Positions 45,450 through 57,093 of a stretch of 64,000 bases of DNA are shown piece after piece. The notes beneath the pieces were generated by a model. The model saw only the letters and a list, made by a program, of their open reading frames with translations. It made no database searches and was not told the origin of the DNA. This DNA comes from Microthyrium microscopicum. Its lineage: Eukaryota; Ascomycota; Dothideomycetes; Microthyriales; Microthyriaceae. The stretch's first letter is position 1; the number at the start of each line of letters is the position of its first letter. A program made the translations under genes and the position numbers. Location: assembly GCA_010405405.1 (NCBI GenBank), contig MU004230.1:468627-532626 (forward strand). Direction: 5' to 3'.

Positions 45450-46873
45450 ATGGTTGCCGATACAAAGATGTACGATGTGCTCGGGGTATGGAACCGCTAC
45501 TAGATTGCCACAATCGTTGTTGTTAACACTTACAGGTTCCCCCAACTGCCGATGAGGGCCAGCTGAAGTCTGCCTATCGAAAGGGCGCACTTAAATTCCA
45601 TCCTGGTATGTACGAACTGTTACATTGTCTCGACTATGCTAATCATCAACAGACAAGCACCGTGAGCCTGCCAAGAAGGAAGAAGCAGAACACAAGTTCA
45701 AGGAATTATCACACGCATACGATATCCTATCCGACCCTCAGAAACGCCAAATATACGACCAATATGGCGAGGAAGGCCTTGAACAAGGCGGTGGAGGTGG
45801 AGGCATGGCTGCCGAAGATTTGTTTGCACAGTTCTTTGGCGGCGGTGGAGGAGGAGGACCCTTCGGAAGCATGTTCGGTGGCGGGGGACCAAGTCGTCCA
45901 CAAGGCCCTATGAAGGCCAAAACCATCATTCATGTCCACAAGGTCAGCCTCGAGGATATCTACAAGGGCAAGGTCTCGAAACTCGCTCTCCAAAAGTCTG
46001 TCATCTGCCCCAAGTGCTCCGGCCTCGGCGGCAAAGACGGCGCGGTCAAGAAGTGTAATGGCTGTGATGGACGAGGTGTCAAGACGATGATGCGACAAAT
46101 GGGCCCTATGATTCAACGATTCCAGACTGTCTGCCCCGACTGTAATGGTGACGGGGAGATCATCAAGGATAAGGATCGCTGCAAGCAGTGCAACGGCAAG
46201 AAGACCATCGTTGAACGTAAGGTTCTCCACGTCCATGTTGACCGCGGTGTCCGCTCTGGTACAAAGATCGAATTTAGAGGCGAGGGCGATCAAATACCAG
46301 GCGCTGAACCTGGTGATGTGGTATTCGAGATTGAGCAGAAACCACATACTCGTTTCGAGCGGAGAGACGACGATCTCTACTATCAAGCGGACATTGATCT
46401 TCTCACTGCTCTTGGTGGTGGCAAGCTCAACATTGAGCATCTTGACGACCGATGGATCACCATCGAAATCATCCCCGGCGAGGTTATCGCCCCTAGTAAG
46501 TATCTCCAAGTCTCTACATTGCAGATTTGGGTTTTAACGAATTCCAGACTCCATCAAGGTCGTACGCGGTCAAGGTATGCCATCATACCGTCATCACGAC
46601 TTTGGCAACCTATATATTCAATTCAACGTCAAGTTCCCGGAGCATCTCGGCTCAGAGGAGAACCCCTTCACACCCGAAAAAGTTGCCATGCTCGAAAGCA
46701 TCCTTCCTCCTCGCGTTGAGCCTACAGCTATCCCAGCAGATGCCATGACCGATGACTCTCTCGTACTAGAAGAACTCGACCCAACACGGGAGCAAGCTCG
46801 CATGCGAAGCGCCCTAGACGATGACGACGAAGAGATGGGCGGTGGAGAGCGCGTACAATGCGCAACGCAGTAA
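45450..46873 (+). CDS. ydj1: DnaJ/Hsp40 type I co-chaperone (Ydj1/Mas5)
   Basis: Four exons (45450-45485, 45536-45605, 45653-46495, 46548-46873) give 424 residues. J domain at about 6-75 with the HPD triad formed across a splice junction ([12 protein letters not shown]), a Gly-rich region, then four CxxCxGxG-type zinc repeats ([32 protein letters not shown]), two beta-sandwich substrate domains and a C-terminus ending CATQ. The CaaX-type end predicts farnesylation, as in yeast Ydj1. It stimulates Hsp70 ATPase, mainly in cytosol and at ER and mitochondrial surfaces for import. Three introns in the first 160 bases are typical for fungal orthologues. Confidence 0.95.
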
Positions 46874-47392
46874 ATGCTCAACATTCAAGAGTAGATCAAA
46901 AGGCTTCGATGGTCATGGGAATTGACAGTAATGGAGAAGACTCTTTATCACTATTCATCACGAAAATCAAAACCCTCCAAAAGCGGCGTTGACATGTCAG
47001 ACCAATTGCTGCCTGTCGATCCAGATTTCCAAGATTGATAGAACTACTTTGATGTAGTTCTAATTAGAGATGAGAAAACCGGCGTCAATGGGCTGTGTAC
47101 GGGTATGAATGGCATGTTTTAATCCTTGGGTTTGGTCCTCTTTTTGCCTTGATCAGCATGGCATAGTTACAAGGTCTTTTTCAAGTTAGTTCTTTGTTTT
47201 TTCCCAGAAATGGGAAAGCAAAGTGTGTTTTTTCAATAGACTAATATTGATTTTTTGTTTGGATTTGTGTACGAGTACAGAACAGTTTGTCTCAGTGTGT
47301 CCTTCCTCTCTCATCATTCGAGCATCAACAAGTTACGGGTCTTCCTCTCTCTGTACTAGCTAGCTATGAACAGTGATGGCTTGGCTTCCGAT
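46874..47392. other. Convergent 3' flanks
   Basis: About 520 bases between the DnaJ stop and the 3' end of the metallothionein-like gene; T-rich, with no gene visible. Confidence 0.4.
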
Positions 47393-47550
47393 TTACATGA
47401 CGACGCAAGAGCAGTATTCCTGGAGGGCTTGTTAGCTTGTGAGCAGGGAAATTAAGTAGGATAACGGACCTCGATACCGCAGCACTCGCAGCCCTCAGAG
47501 CAGCCGCATGGCTTGGCTGGCTTGAATGGCTTGAAGGTCTTTGGCTCCAT
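47393..47550 (-). CDS. Metallothionein-like 35-residue cysteine-rich protein
   Basis: Exon 1 (47550-47470) reads MEPKTFKPFKPAKPCGCSEG and continues CECCGIE; exon 2 (47419-47393) adds EYCSCVVM and a TAA. The 50-base intron GTCCGT...CCTCCAG has a GCTAAC branch site 11 bases before the acceptor. The product has seven cysteines in CxC, CxCC and CxC clusters within 20 residues after a Lys/Pro-rich lead, and no aromatic residue among the cysteines except one Tyr. This matches the size and spacing of fungal copper or zinc metallothioneins. Without splicing the frame ends after seven more residues (VRYPT-type tail) and loses two cysteines. The donor GTCCGT is unusual, so the exon 2 join is the weak point. 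Confidence 0.6.
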
Positions 47551-49213
47551 TTTGAAGTGTCGTTTTGGAATCGGCTATATCAAACAGTCAAGTTAGTCGA
47601 ACGTCGCTATAGCCATTTGAGGAGTTCACGATGTGCTTGGTGGAGAGCTTCAAGCTGTCCCACTATAGCACTTGGCAACCCACTTGGCGTACGCATTGTG
47701 GGGCTTTCAGGGTCCAAGAACTCCCATAGGCAACCATTGAAGGGTCCAAAGTTGATGTTTGAGTGGGGTCTAACGAACCTTTTGTTATCGTGTATGAACA
47801 GAAGTTCTAGCGTCACTGTCAGTTTTGGAAGCTCCGTTGGGGCAGATTGAACATACGAGATTGGAGGCAAAGTGTGAGGATCGTGGGATGGTTCAGATAC
47901 ATAGATGGGCTTGGCTGAGGGTTTAAATACATCCGGTGGGCCAGAATCAATCACGTGGAGTCAGTTTCGTTCCTTCTTAATCTGCTTAATGCAGGAAGGT
48001 AACTGCTTGTCAGCTCAGCTTTTACTTCCTAGGCCTGGCTTGCCTGGCCGCGTTTTTGATGATTGATCCACATTCTACTCGTTTTACTGGCTATGTAGAT
48101 TGGAAGCGTGGGTGGTTATTGGTTCGCAGATGCTGCATGGTTGGGCGTTTTGTGTTGCATGAGAATTGAATTGATGACCTGCGGGGTTCTGTTCTTTGCT
48201 TTCCTTCTTCATCCCCTGGCCTGGCCCCCAGAAGCGGGATGCATATGGATTGGTTAGGATTTCGGCAGATTGATTGCGGGCTTGAGCTTCAATGAGGCGC
48301 AGTTCAATATCTTAAGGGCGGTGCGGGATAGATACGAAGAGGCATGCAGTAGGGAAGGGAGATAGAGTAGCCATGTGTTGCTGTCCAGTGTCGGTACCAG
48401 TACTGCTCAGAAACGCTAGTGATCGGTTTGGCGGGATACAAAGCTTACATGCTACAACTACTACCGTAGTAGACCAGTAGGTAGCCAAGCGGTGAAGAAG
48501 AATTGAAAGAGATCGAATACGGTAGGCTCATAAGAGGTATTACCTTTGCGCAACGTCAGGTTGTGCCAACCGATGGACAGAATAGCTGGCGTTCTCCCAG
48601 CAGCTTCGTTGACTGCCATGAAAAGCTTTGATTGAAAGCGGATTTGTTTCAATTGCATTCGATAGAATTTAGAATGTCCACGACTGAACATCCTGTATTA
48701 AATAAAGCACTTAACAGCAGAGCGTTTTGTATGGGAGCTATCAAGGTCGATGGAGGTAGACCTGGTATTTGTCTAGGTATCGGTTGGTAATTTATGCATC
48801 CCTTAACAACATTTGAACGACTTCAAGCTTTCATCCTCAGCGTATTAAGTCAAGGTTATCAAGTGGTTTTCCCTCCAGTGATCACTATTGTCATCCAAGT
48901 ATTTCCATTCGGAAAAGATGCATGAATCAGCTTGCAAGGGTGCCATTCTCACCCAACACCCCCGACATACACTCGCATCAGTAGCTATCCTCAATTAATC
49001 ACGAAACTGCGCTCTGAGGCTTAAACATTTGCATCAAGAAAACCATTCGGTACAACTTATAAGAACGAGTGAAGTCCTGGCGAGGATCAGCAGAGCCTCA
49101 GCCTCCAATGATGTCCGCTGTTGACAACGCCAATCGGCTCCAAAGGTACATATACATGAAAATGTATCTGCCGTCTTTAACCTTTTCTTGCTCGAATTCC
49201 TCCCTCGAAAATC
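47551..49213. other. Divergent intergenic region
   Basis: About 1.66 kb between the metallothionein-like gene (minus) and a membrane-protein gene (plus). A 115-codon minus frame at 47607-47954 lies directly in the metallothionein-like promoter and has no recognisable domain. Nothing else is visible. Confidence 0.35.
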
Positions 49214-50066
49214 ATGGCGACTTATTACCTTAACCACAAAAACATACTCGGCAAGTCAGCCAGTATCCCTTGCGGCGTCACGAACAGCACAACTCCATAT
49301 GTGCCATGCTGCGTAAAGGGCGACACGTGCATGAGTGATGGCATTTGCCAATACACACATAGCCTGGCAGGAGGAACAGGATTTTACGTCTCCGACTGTA
49401 CAGACGCGACCTTTGGAGCCTCAACCTGTAAAAAAGCTTGCTGTATGCTATTTCCCATCAACATGGACGAAGTCACAATCAAATGCTAATCGCGCAATAG
49501 CCTCCAACCCCGTCTCTGATATCGTCTACGACGCCACGACTGGCGTATGGCAATGCTGTTCATATCCTGCTACAACAGGAACTCCCGTCCTTAACTGCAC
49601 GGCACCGACGAACGAACGATTCTATGCGCCTGCGCCGGCGAATCTTGTGTCGGTACAGCAAATACCTTCGAACGGCCAGCCTACATACCTATCTGGTGTC
49701 GGGTCCGCGTCATCCACATCACCTGCATCTTCCTCTTCCTTATCGACGTCCACAGCTGCGACAACAACACCCGCTACCTCATCATCATCCTCTTATGGCC
49801 TTAGCACAGGCACAAAGGCAGGTATAGGCGTTGGAACAGCAATATCGGTATTCGCTATTGTGGGTATCATCGCGTTCATAATCTTCAGGAAGAGTAAAAA
49901 TGGCAAGTCTAGTGAGATGACCACTGTAGGGAATGGAAGCTACCCAGATCATTCGTGCGCAACTCATACACCGAAAGTAGCGGCAAGCACTGAGCCGCCG
50001 ATGATATATCAGAGCCATGAGTTGGATAGTGGAATGGAGCAAAGGCATGAGTTGGGTACAAGCTAA
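49214..50066 (+). CDS. Single-pass membrane protein with Cys-rich ectodomain
   Basis: Exons 49214-49442 and 49501-50066 join over a 58-base intron (GTATGC...CAATAG) into 264 residues. The ectodomain (about 1-150) is cysteine-rich (IPCGVT, YVPCCVKGDTC, SDGICQYTH, SDCTDATF, STCKKACSSN, GVWQCCSYP, LNCTAP). A Ser/Thr/Ala-rich stalk follows, then SYGLSTGTKAGIGVG and a membrane helix (VFAIVGIIAFIIF), then RKSK and a cytoplasmic tail of about 60 residues. This layout (Cys domain, Ser/Thr stalk, GxGVG, helix, short tail) is widespread in fungal surface proteins of unknown function, some thought to be sensors. No clear cleavable signal peptide is present at the chosen ATG, so a further upstream exon may be missing. 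Confidence 0.7.
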
Positions 50067-51464
50067 TAGTATACAGTGGGAGAGTGAACAGTTTGAAAAG
50101 GTGAGAGAACCAATATTCGAGTAGGGAAAAAATCTCTGGTTCTGTCTACCAATCACTAATAATGTGTAAGCAATATATAATATCAAATGCATGAGAGGTG
50201 GCCGTGACCGAATTGGGTTTAACTATTTGTTATCTTGGAGCAGGAGACGACCCTCTAACCATGCAATGATAGATGTTTGAGTATGAAATGTCCGTAGTCA
50301 GTCCAACAGTGCAAAGACTGAGCACGGCCATACAACGATATATAAATCCTAATGCCCCCAAGCATTTCCTGAATACTCCAGAGCACTGTTCCAACACCAG
50401 GGCAACTTTATCAAGTATCGCCAGGCTCTGAAACCAATATCATATTGCTCCCACTGGAGTACTGTCTTGAAGTGGAAGAAGAGTTTGAGAGTAACGAGTT
50501 GATATATACGAAAGCTACTGATACAGGCGGCAGTGATAATCAGAGAACGAGTAAAATGCTGGATAGAAAGCAGTTCAACATAAAATGAGGTCTGGATGAT
50601 TCACATGAAACAGGTCCTACATGTATTGGTAGTGTAAACACCTGCATGACTCCAGACGGGCACTTGGTTTTGCTTTCTGTCAAGATATCTTTGTTTAAGC
50701 AATGATTGGGGAATCCTTAGCTCCAATCTTTTTGTCTACATATTCAAATATGTCTTTTACGGTACGGGTTAACCAAAGAGGCCAGATAACAAATATTACA
50801 GTGTGGCATCGGAATATTTTCAGGGTAGGGGCCTTCAATATAGATGTAGTAGAAACATTTTATATTAGGAGGGACCTAGAACATTGGCGGCAAGTGGGAT
50901 GCTTCAAGTTGAGGCTAGAATGGTGTTGATGCGCAATTACTTGTGAATTGACCGAGTTACTTGAATATCCAAGTAGGTGAATTGGTCTCTTGAGAAAGAT
51001 GAAGCAGTCAAGATTGTAGTTTGTGTCAGGTTTTGAGTCTCACTAGAAATACTCCGTACTCAGTATTCGTGGAGTAGGGAGTGAAAAAGGTGGAGCACGA
51101 GGCTGGAAGTTGCCATCTGGCACTTGAGGAAATAGCGGCTGAGTAAGGGTACACGATGAACATTGATTGGCCAGGGACAGCACGTTCTTTCCCATTCTTT
51201 CTCTCTAACACCCCAAAGAAGGCAAGAGCGAGGCAAGCACAGTTACTAGCGTGGTGAAAGAGCTAATGCACGGTTCAAGCTAAACTTTTGGACAGATTTC
51301 AAGACTGTCACTCCTGGCGCAACACCACCTTTCCTTAAATTCTACCACCACTTCATCTCTCCACCCTCCTTTACCCCATCCTTCTCTTCTGTCAATTCAT
51401 CGACACTTGGTTCCATTATCACATACTAATAGCACTGTCGGATAAGTTGACTCTTTCATCCGCC
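50067..51464. other. Intergenic, upstream of calnexin
   Basis: About 1.4 kb. The last 150 bases are strongly pyrimidine-rich (CTCCTTTACCCCATCCTTC), typical for a highly expressed fungal gene. A TATA-like stretch near 50338 has no gene after it. Confidence 0.4.
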
Positions 51465-53306
51465 ATGCGTTACGCATTTGTTGCCTCTGCGCTGCTCTGC
51501 GCATCTGTCGCTTTTGCCGACGATGCTTCATCAGCTTCCTCTTCCGAATCATCTACTTCTTCTTCGTCCACCGTAGCAAACAAGCCTACATTCACAGTAA
51601 GTTCACTTGACATCAACTAGACCTACGTGCGCATCACATACTAACTGCCTCCTAGCCCACAAAGCTAAAGCCTTCCGGTGGTTTCCTAGAACAGTTTACT
51701 GATAACTGGGACACCCGGTGGAAGCCATCTCACGCGAAGAAGGAAAAAGACAAGGACTCAACAAGTGAGGAAGAATGGGCATATGTCGGAAAATGGGCCG
51801 TTGAGGAGCCTCATGTTCTCGGTGGCATGGTTGGTGACAAGGGTCTCGTCGTAAAGGACAAGGCTGCTCACCACGCCATCTCTGCCAAATTCGAGAAGCC
51901 CATCTCCGCCAAGGGCAAGCCACTCGTCGTTCAATATGAAGTCAAGCTTCAAGGTATGTTTTACATTCTCACTCTCAATAGCTTCTCGTTCTAATTCAAC
52001 TCCAGATGGCCTCGAGTGCGGTGGTGCTTATATGAAGCTCCTTCAAGACAATAAGAAGCTTCACCGTGAGGAATTCTCAAATGCCTCTCCCTATATTATC
52101 ATGTTTGGTCCCGACAAGTGCGGTGCTACCAACAAGGTCCACTTTATCTTCCGTCACAAGAACCCAAAGACCGGCGAGTATGAGGAGAAGCATCTCGACA
52201 ACCCTCCTCTATCCCGTTCTACCAAGCTCTCCGCTCTCTATCAGCTCGTTGTTCACCCCAACAACACCTTCATCATCAACATTGATGGTGAGCAAGTCAG
52301 CACTGGTAGCCTCCTTGAGAACTTTACCCCAGCTGTCAACCCACCAAAGGAGATTGATGACGAGGCAGACAAGAAGCCCGAAACCTGGGTTGATGAATCC
52401 CGCATTGCTGACCCAGAGGCCAAGAAGCCAGAGGATTGGGATGAGGATGCTCCATTCGAGATTCCCGATACTGATGCCAAGAAGCCTGAAGACTGGCTAG
52501 ATGATGAGCCCTCCATGGTCCCAGACCCAGAGGCTGAGAAGCCCGAGGATTGGGATGATGAAGAGGATGGTGACTGGGTCGCCCCTCAGGTCCCCAACCC
52601 CAAGTGCTCTGAATCATCTGGTTGCGGCAAGTGGGAGGTTCCAATGAAGAAGAACGAGGCCTACAAGGGCAAGTGGACCGCACCATTGATTGACAACCCC
52701 AAGTACAAGGGTGAATGGGCCCCACGCAAGATTGCCAACCCCAAGTATTTCGAGGACAAGACCCCTGCCAACTTCGAGCCTCTTGGAGCTATTGGCTTCG
52801 AGCTCTGGACTATGCAGAACGATATCATGTTCGACAACATCTACATTGGAAACTCTGTCGAGGATGCCGAAGCTCTCAAGAAGGAAACCTGGGACCTTAA
52901 GATTGAGGCCGAAAAAGCTGAGGAGAAGCTCAACGAGCCCAAGTTCGAGGACATCAAGGACCCATCTGCTCCTATTGACTTCAAGAAGGACCCCGTCGGT
53001 TTCGTCAAGCAGAAGGCTGAGGCTTTCATCACTGCCGCCAAGGCTGATCCTATCAAGGCCGCTCAAGAGATGCCAGAGGTCGCAGGTGTTCTCGGTGTTA
53101 CTGCCCTTACAATCCTCGCTCTCATCCTTACTGCCCTTAGCCCATCCGCTCCATCCAAGGAACAAATCAAGGCCAAGGCCAACAAGGCAAAGGATGCCGC
53201 AGAGAAGGCCAAGGACAAGGCTGCCGAAGCTATCTCCAGTGGTGTCGATCAAGCCAAGGATGCTACAAAGCGCTCTACTCGATCATCAACTGCCGGTGCT
53301 CAGTAG
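51465..53306 (+). CDS. cne1: Calnexin, ER lectin chaperone
   Basis: Exons 51465-51596, 51656-51953 and 52006-53306 give 576 residues. Signal peptide [18 protein letters not shown], then a Ser-rich linker and the lectin domain ([39 protein letters not shown]). The P-domain has four type 1 repeats built on KPEDW and type 2 repeats ([31 protein letters not shown]). Then [22 protein letters not shown], a membrane helix ([18 protein letters not shown], about 510) and a Lys/Ala-rich cytosolic tail. Calnexin binds monoglucosylated N-glycans in the ER and promotes glycoprotein folding. The tail has no classic KKxx retrieval signal, as in many fungal calnexins. Confidence 0.96.
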
Positions 53307-53921
53307 ACTCATCAATATTTTTCATCAATGGGAAAACAGAATTACCCAAATCGTGACGTTTTCTCCAGGACTTGATCATACACTAAGAATAAAGATTCAA
53401 AAGTCCATGTTCATTTGCTACCAACCGGAGTGAATAGGAAGCCCTGGGCTGCAGCGGTGTATCAAAATATCAGGCGTTTTCTTTCCCCATCATGTACCTT
53501 ATTACCTACTATCGAAGGGAGTTTGGTTGGGCTCTTTTGTGTATTTTTGACTAGGTAGTGAATTGAATTGAAGCAGTATGCACATGCAGAAAATAAGACC
53601 TGTCCCTTGAGTCTAATCAGTGACTACGACATTCTGGTGAGGTATCAATGCTGGAAAATTGAAATGGTTTTGTTTACGGATCAATGGAAAAATCGGCTAT
53701 TCAGTGTTTATATCGTGGCGATGCTCAGAAGTTCAAGTCGGCTACTCACGGGGTGAAGAGGCACGGCTGGCGGATAACCATTCCCCGCCCCTTTGAGCTC
53801 AACTTCTTTTTCTTCAAGACGCAAGCCGCTTGTCATGAACTAGGTGTGTGGTTGTTTTTTAGAGATTCGGTTCTGACATTGTCTTCAATTATACCTTGTG
53901 CTTACAATCTTTCAGTTCACA
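53307..53921. other. Intergenic, upstream of mmsA
   Basis: About 615 bases. It holds the 3' flank of calnexin and the promoter of the dehydrogenase gene. No extra gene is visible. Confidence 0.4.
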
Positions 53922-55684
53922 ATGGCCGCCCGCCGTGCTTTTTCGCGTAATATCCCCGCGCTCTCCCAACGGTTGCCGCTCAGAGCTTCAAGATCCTCCT
54001 TTCTAGCTACAATGGCGCCAAACTCTCAATCGAATACTGCTGTTCGCAGACTACATGCTACAAGCAAGCACTTTAATGCTGCTGCTACTTCAACTGCCTC
54101 TTCGTATCCAACCTCCCACGAACAAATCAAAACTCCTGAAGATACCCCCAACTTCCTTAACAATAAGTTCACCGCATCGCAAGCGTCTACTTGGTTCGAT
54201 TTATACGATCCGGCTACAAACAACCTTGTTACTCGCGTTCCTCAATCAACGGATGCCGAATTGAAGGCTGCCGTTGATGCTGCCGAAAAGGCTTTCCCAG
54301 CATGGAAGGCAACTTCAGTCATGTCTCGTCAACAGATCATGTTCAAATATGTTGCGCTGATCCGAGAGAACTGGGATCGTCTTGCGGCTAGCATCACACT
54401 CGAGCAAGGAAAGACGGTGGCCGATGCCAAGGGTGATGTTCTACGTGGTCTACAGGTCGCAGAGGGTGCTTGTGGTATTCCCGAGCAAATGAAGGGTGAA
54501 GTGCTCGAAGTGGCAAAGGATATGGAGACAAGAACCTACAGAGAGCCATTGGGTGTTGTGGCAGCTATCTGCCCATTCAGTGAGTATATGTCTAAGCCTA
54601 GTGATGATTGTCAGCTAACAGAGAGATAGATTTCCCAGCCATGATTCCCCTCTGGTGTGTACCAGTCGCCACCATGACTGGCAACACCATCGTCGTCAAA
54701 CCATCCGAACGTGACCCTGGCGCAATGATGATCCTCGCTGAGCTCGCCGCAAAAGCTGGTTTCCCCGAAGGTGTAATCAACATCATTCACGGTGCCGCCC
54801 CAACTGTCGACTTTATCATTGACGAACCACGCATCAAGGCCATCTCTTTCGTTGGCTCCAACAAGGCCGGCGAGTATATCTTTACTCGTGGCTCCGCTAA
54901 TGGCAAGCGTGTACAAGCCAACTTGGGCGCAAAGAACCACGCCGCTATCATGCCTGACTGCAACAAAAACCACGCACTCAACGCCATCGCTGGTGCCGCC
55001 TTTGGTGCCGCGGGCCAGCGCTGCATGGCTCTCAGCACCTGCGTCATGGTTGGCGAAACCAAAGACTGGTTACCAGAGCTCGCCGAGCGCGCTAAAGGTC
55101 TCAGCATCAACGGCGGCTTCGAGGCCGGCGCTGACCTAGGACCTGTCATCTCACCAGAAGCCAAGAAGCGTATCGAAGGCCTCATCGCCAGCGCCGAAGA
55201 AGAAGGCGCCACCATCCTCCTCGACGGCCGCGGCTACGTACCCGAGAAATACCCCAACGGTAATTGGGTTGGCCCAACCATCATCGCAAACGTCAAGCCA
55301 CACATGCGCTGCTACACGGAAGAGATCTTCGGTCCCGTGCTAGTCTGCCTAAACGTGGAGACGACTGACGACGCAATCAATCTAATCAACGCAAACGAGT
55401 ATGGAAATGGTACAGCAATCTTTACACGCAGTGGACCAACAGCCGCACGCTTCCAGAGCGAAGTTGAGGCCGGTCAGATGGGTATCAATGTACCAATTCC
55501 AGTGCCGTTGCCCATGTTCTCGTTCACCGGCAACAAGAAGAGCATTGCGGGTGGTGGAGCGAGCACGTTTTATGGAAAGCCTGGAATCAACTTTTACACA
55601 CAGATCAAGACTGTGACGAGTCTGTGGCGCTCGGAGGATGCGATTGAGACTAAGGCTAAGACAATTATGCCTACTCATTCGTAG
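53922..55684 (+). CDS. mmsA: Methylmalonate-semialdehyde dehydrogenase, mitochondrial
   Basis: Exons 53922-54579 and 54630-55684 give 570 residues. The N-terminus ([20 protein letters not shown]) is rich in Arg, Ser and Ala and fits a mitochondrial presequence. The aldehyde dehydrogenase fold follows: [23 protein letters not shown] across the intron, [26 protein letters not shown], the catalytic Cys in [11 protein letters not shown], and [19 protein letters not shown] and [18 protein letters not shown] mark the CoA-dependent methylmalonate-semialdehyde group. It converts methylmalonate or malonate semialdehyde with NAD and CoA to propionyl-CoA or acetyl-CoA in valine, uracil and inositol breakdown. 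The downstream small gene converges on it. Confidence 0.95.
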
Positions 55685-55997
55685 ATCTCATGGGAAAATT
55701 TGGGCTGGCGAAACCGGTGTTCCTGAATAATTGCTAGGATAAATGTAGTAGATAGGCAAAATATCAAAATTACATAACATCATTTTGTCATTCCCGTCAC
55801 TGATTTAGTCATGCATCTTGATACGGCTTTTTGAACCGCTTTGTCATTAGAGTCCGGATGTATACTACCTCGAAAATATACTACAATAACTGTGCAAACT
55901 ACAAATATACTTCCAATCGAACAAGCAATCCAACTTCTCGCGCAAATCATGACCATCAAAATGGTTTTCGGCTCCATTACTTCATTCCCATATGTAC
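55685..55997. other. Convergent 3' flanks
   Basis: About 310 bases between the mmsA stop and the small secreted-protein 3' end; AT-rich, no gene visible. Confidence 0.4.
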
Positions 55998-56430
55998 CTA
56001 AAACTGTCCCTCATTTGGATCAGACCTATGCATTCATTAGCCTCCATCCTCACCTACTACTATAAGCAGGGACAACTCACGTAACAATCCAATCACCATG
56101 CTGACTCTGCCCCCCATTCTGACAGCCCGTAACTTCCAGAGCCAACCAGTCCTGGCACCCAGCATTACTCATATATCCCTGGCCACCCGATACACGCTTA
56201 ATGTTGTAGTTGTAGCGCAAGTTTCCGTTGACATTCACGCACCAACCAAGCTCTTCCTCTTGGTCATATGTGCGGTCTCCTAGAGTTACGGTGCAGGCTT
56301 CGGCGGCATAGTTGAGAGCGTTGGGGCGGAAGAGGCCGTCGGTCCAGGGTTGGCTGCTGGTGAAGCAGCTGGCGGAGATTAGGGGTGTGAGGAGGGTGGT
56401 GGTGAGGATGGCGAGGGTGGGGAAGTGCAT
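55998..56430 (-). CDS. Small secreted protein, possible effector-like
   Basis: Start placed at MHFPTLAILTTTLLTPLISA because it begins a clear signal peptide; the frame is open further upstream but without one. Exon 1 runs 56430-56081; a donor GTGAGT, a GCTAAT branch site and an acceptor TGCATAG give exon 2 (56025-55998) and an ending VTSDPNEGQF (125 residues). Without splicing the protein ends at 56077 after IVT. The mature part is about 105 residues with five cysteines (SCFTSS, EACTVT, GWCVNV, AGCQDW, TGCQNG) and Asn/Gly/Tyr-rich sequence. A TATA-like GTATATAAGA lies near 56591-56582, about 155 bases upstream. The family is not recognised; size and secretion signal fit small secreted fungal proteins. 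Confidence 0.65.
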
Positions 56431-56581
56431 GGTGTTTGGGTGTTTTGGAGGGGATGGGATGGTTCGTGTAGATGGTGCTTTGGGAAGGGTAGGTAGGGAA
56501 TTGTAGGAGATGTAGTTCTTGGAAGATTGGGTTGATAGTGACATGTTTTTAAGTGGTGAAAAGAGCTATGATGTAGTGGTT

Positions 56582-56591
56582 CTTATATACA
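56582..56591 (-). promoter_or_regulatory. TATA-like box of the small secreted-protein gene
   Basis: Read on the minus strand the sequence is GTATATAAGA, about 155 bases before the ATG at 56430. The position is plausible for a fungal core promoter with a medium leader. Confidence 0.35.
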
Positions 56592-57093
56592 CTTCTATAT
56601 CTTGCTGTTCATCGGGCTTATGGTTATCTCTATAGAGAAGCATCGCGAGGCAAATATAGGTACAAACCAACTTATATCCTCCAGGTCATTTGACTGTTAT
56701 TGGCTTGAGCTAAAGTAGATATGCAAAGTACCTGCGGCAACAAATACACTAATGCAGGTAAAGTGGCCCAATAAATCTTCCTATGCAGCTTCGTTTCCTG
56801 AACCCAAGTATCCTGGAAGCTTGAAATAGTGACAGATATGAATGCTTAAAACATTTGTTAGTAGTCCATTCCATACGCAGGTTCAAGCAAAATAACTTTT
56901 TGTGCTCAAAAATGGCAGTGACATGGTGACTTTTGGAACTATATGCGGAGACACATAACAGTGAAGTCGAACTCGACCCGTAGCTTTTAGAGACACAAAT
57001 CATAGCTTGCGAGAACAAAAGAGCTAGCAAGATGACCTAAAGTATCAGACCAAGGTTCTTCCTACGGAAATGTCCATTGTTAGTCGTATATCA
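56592..57093. other. Intergenic
   Basis: About 500 bases up to the left end of the mariner-type element; short frames only. Confidence 0.35.

Noticed and set aside
47607-47954. 115-codon minus frame upstream of the metallothionein-like gene
   Set aside because: No recognisable domain; it occupies the promoter of a better-supported gene.
52614-53433. Long frames (up to 247 codons) on both strands overlapping calnexin
   Set aside because: They are out-of-frame or antisense readings of the conserved, biased calnexin exon 3.
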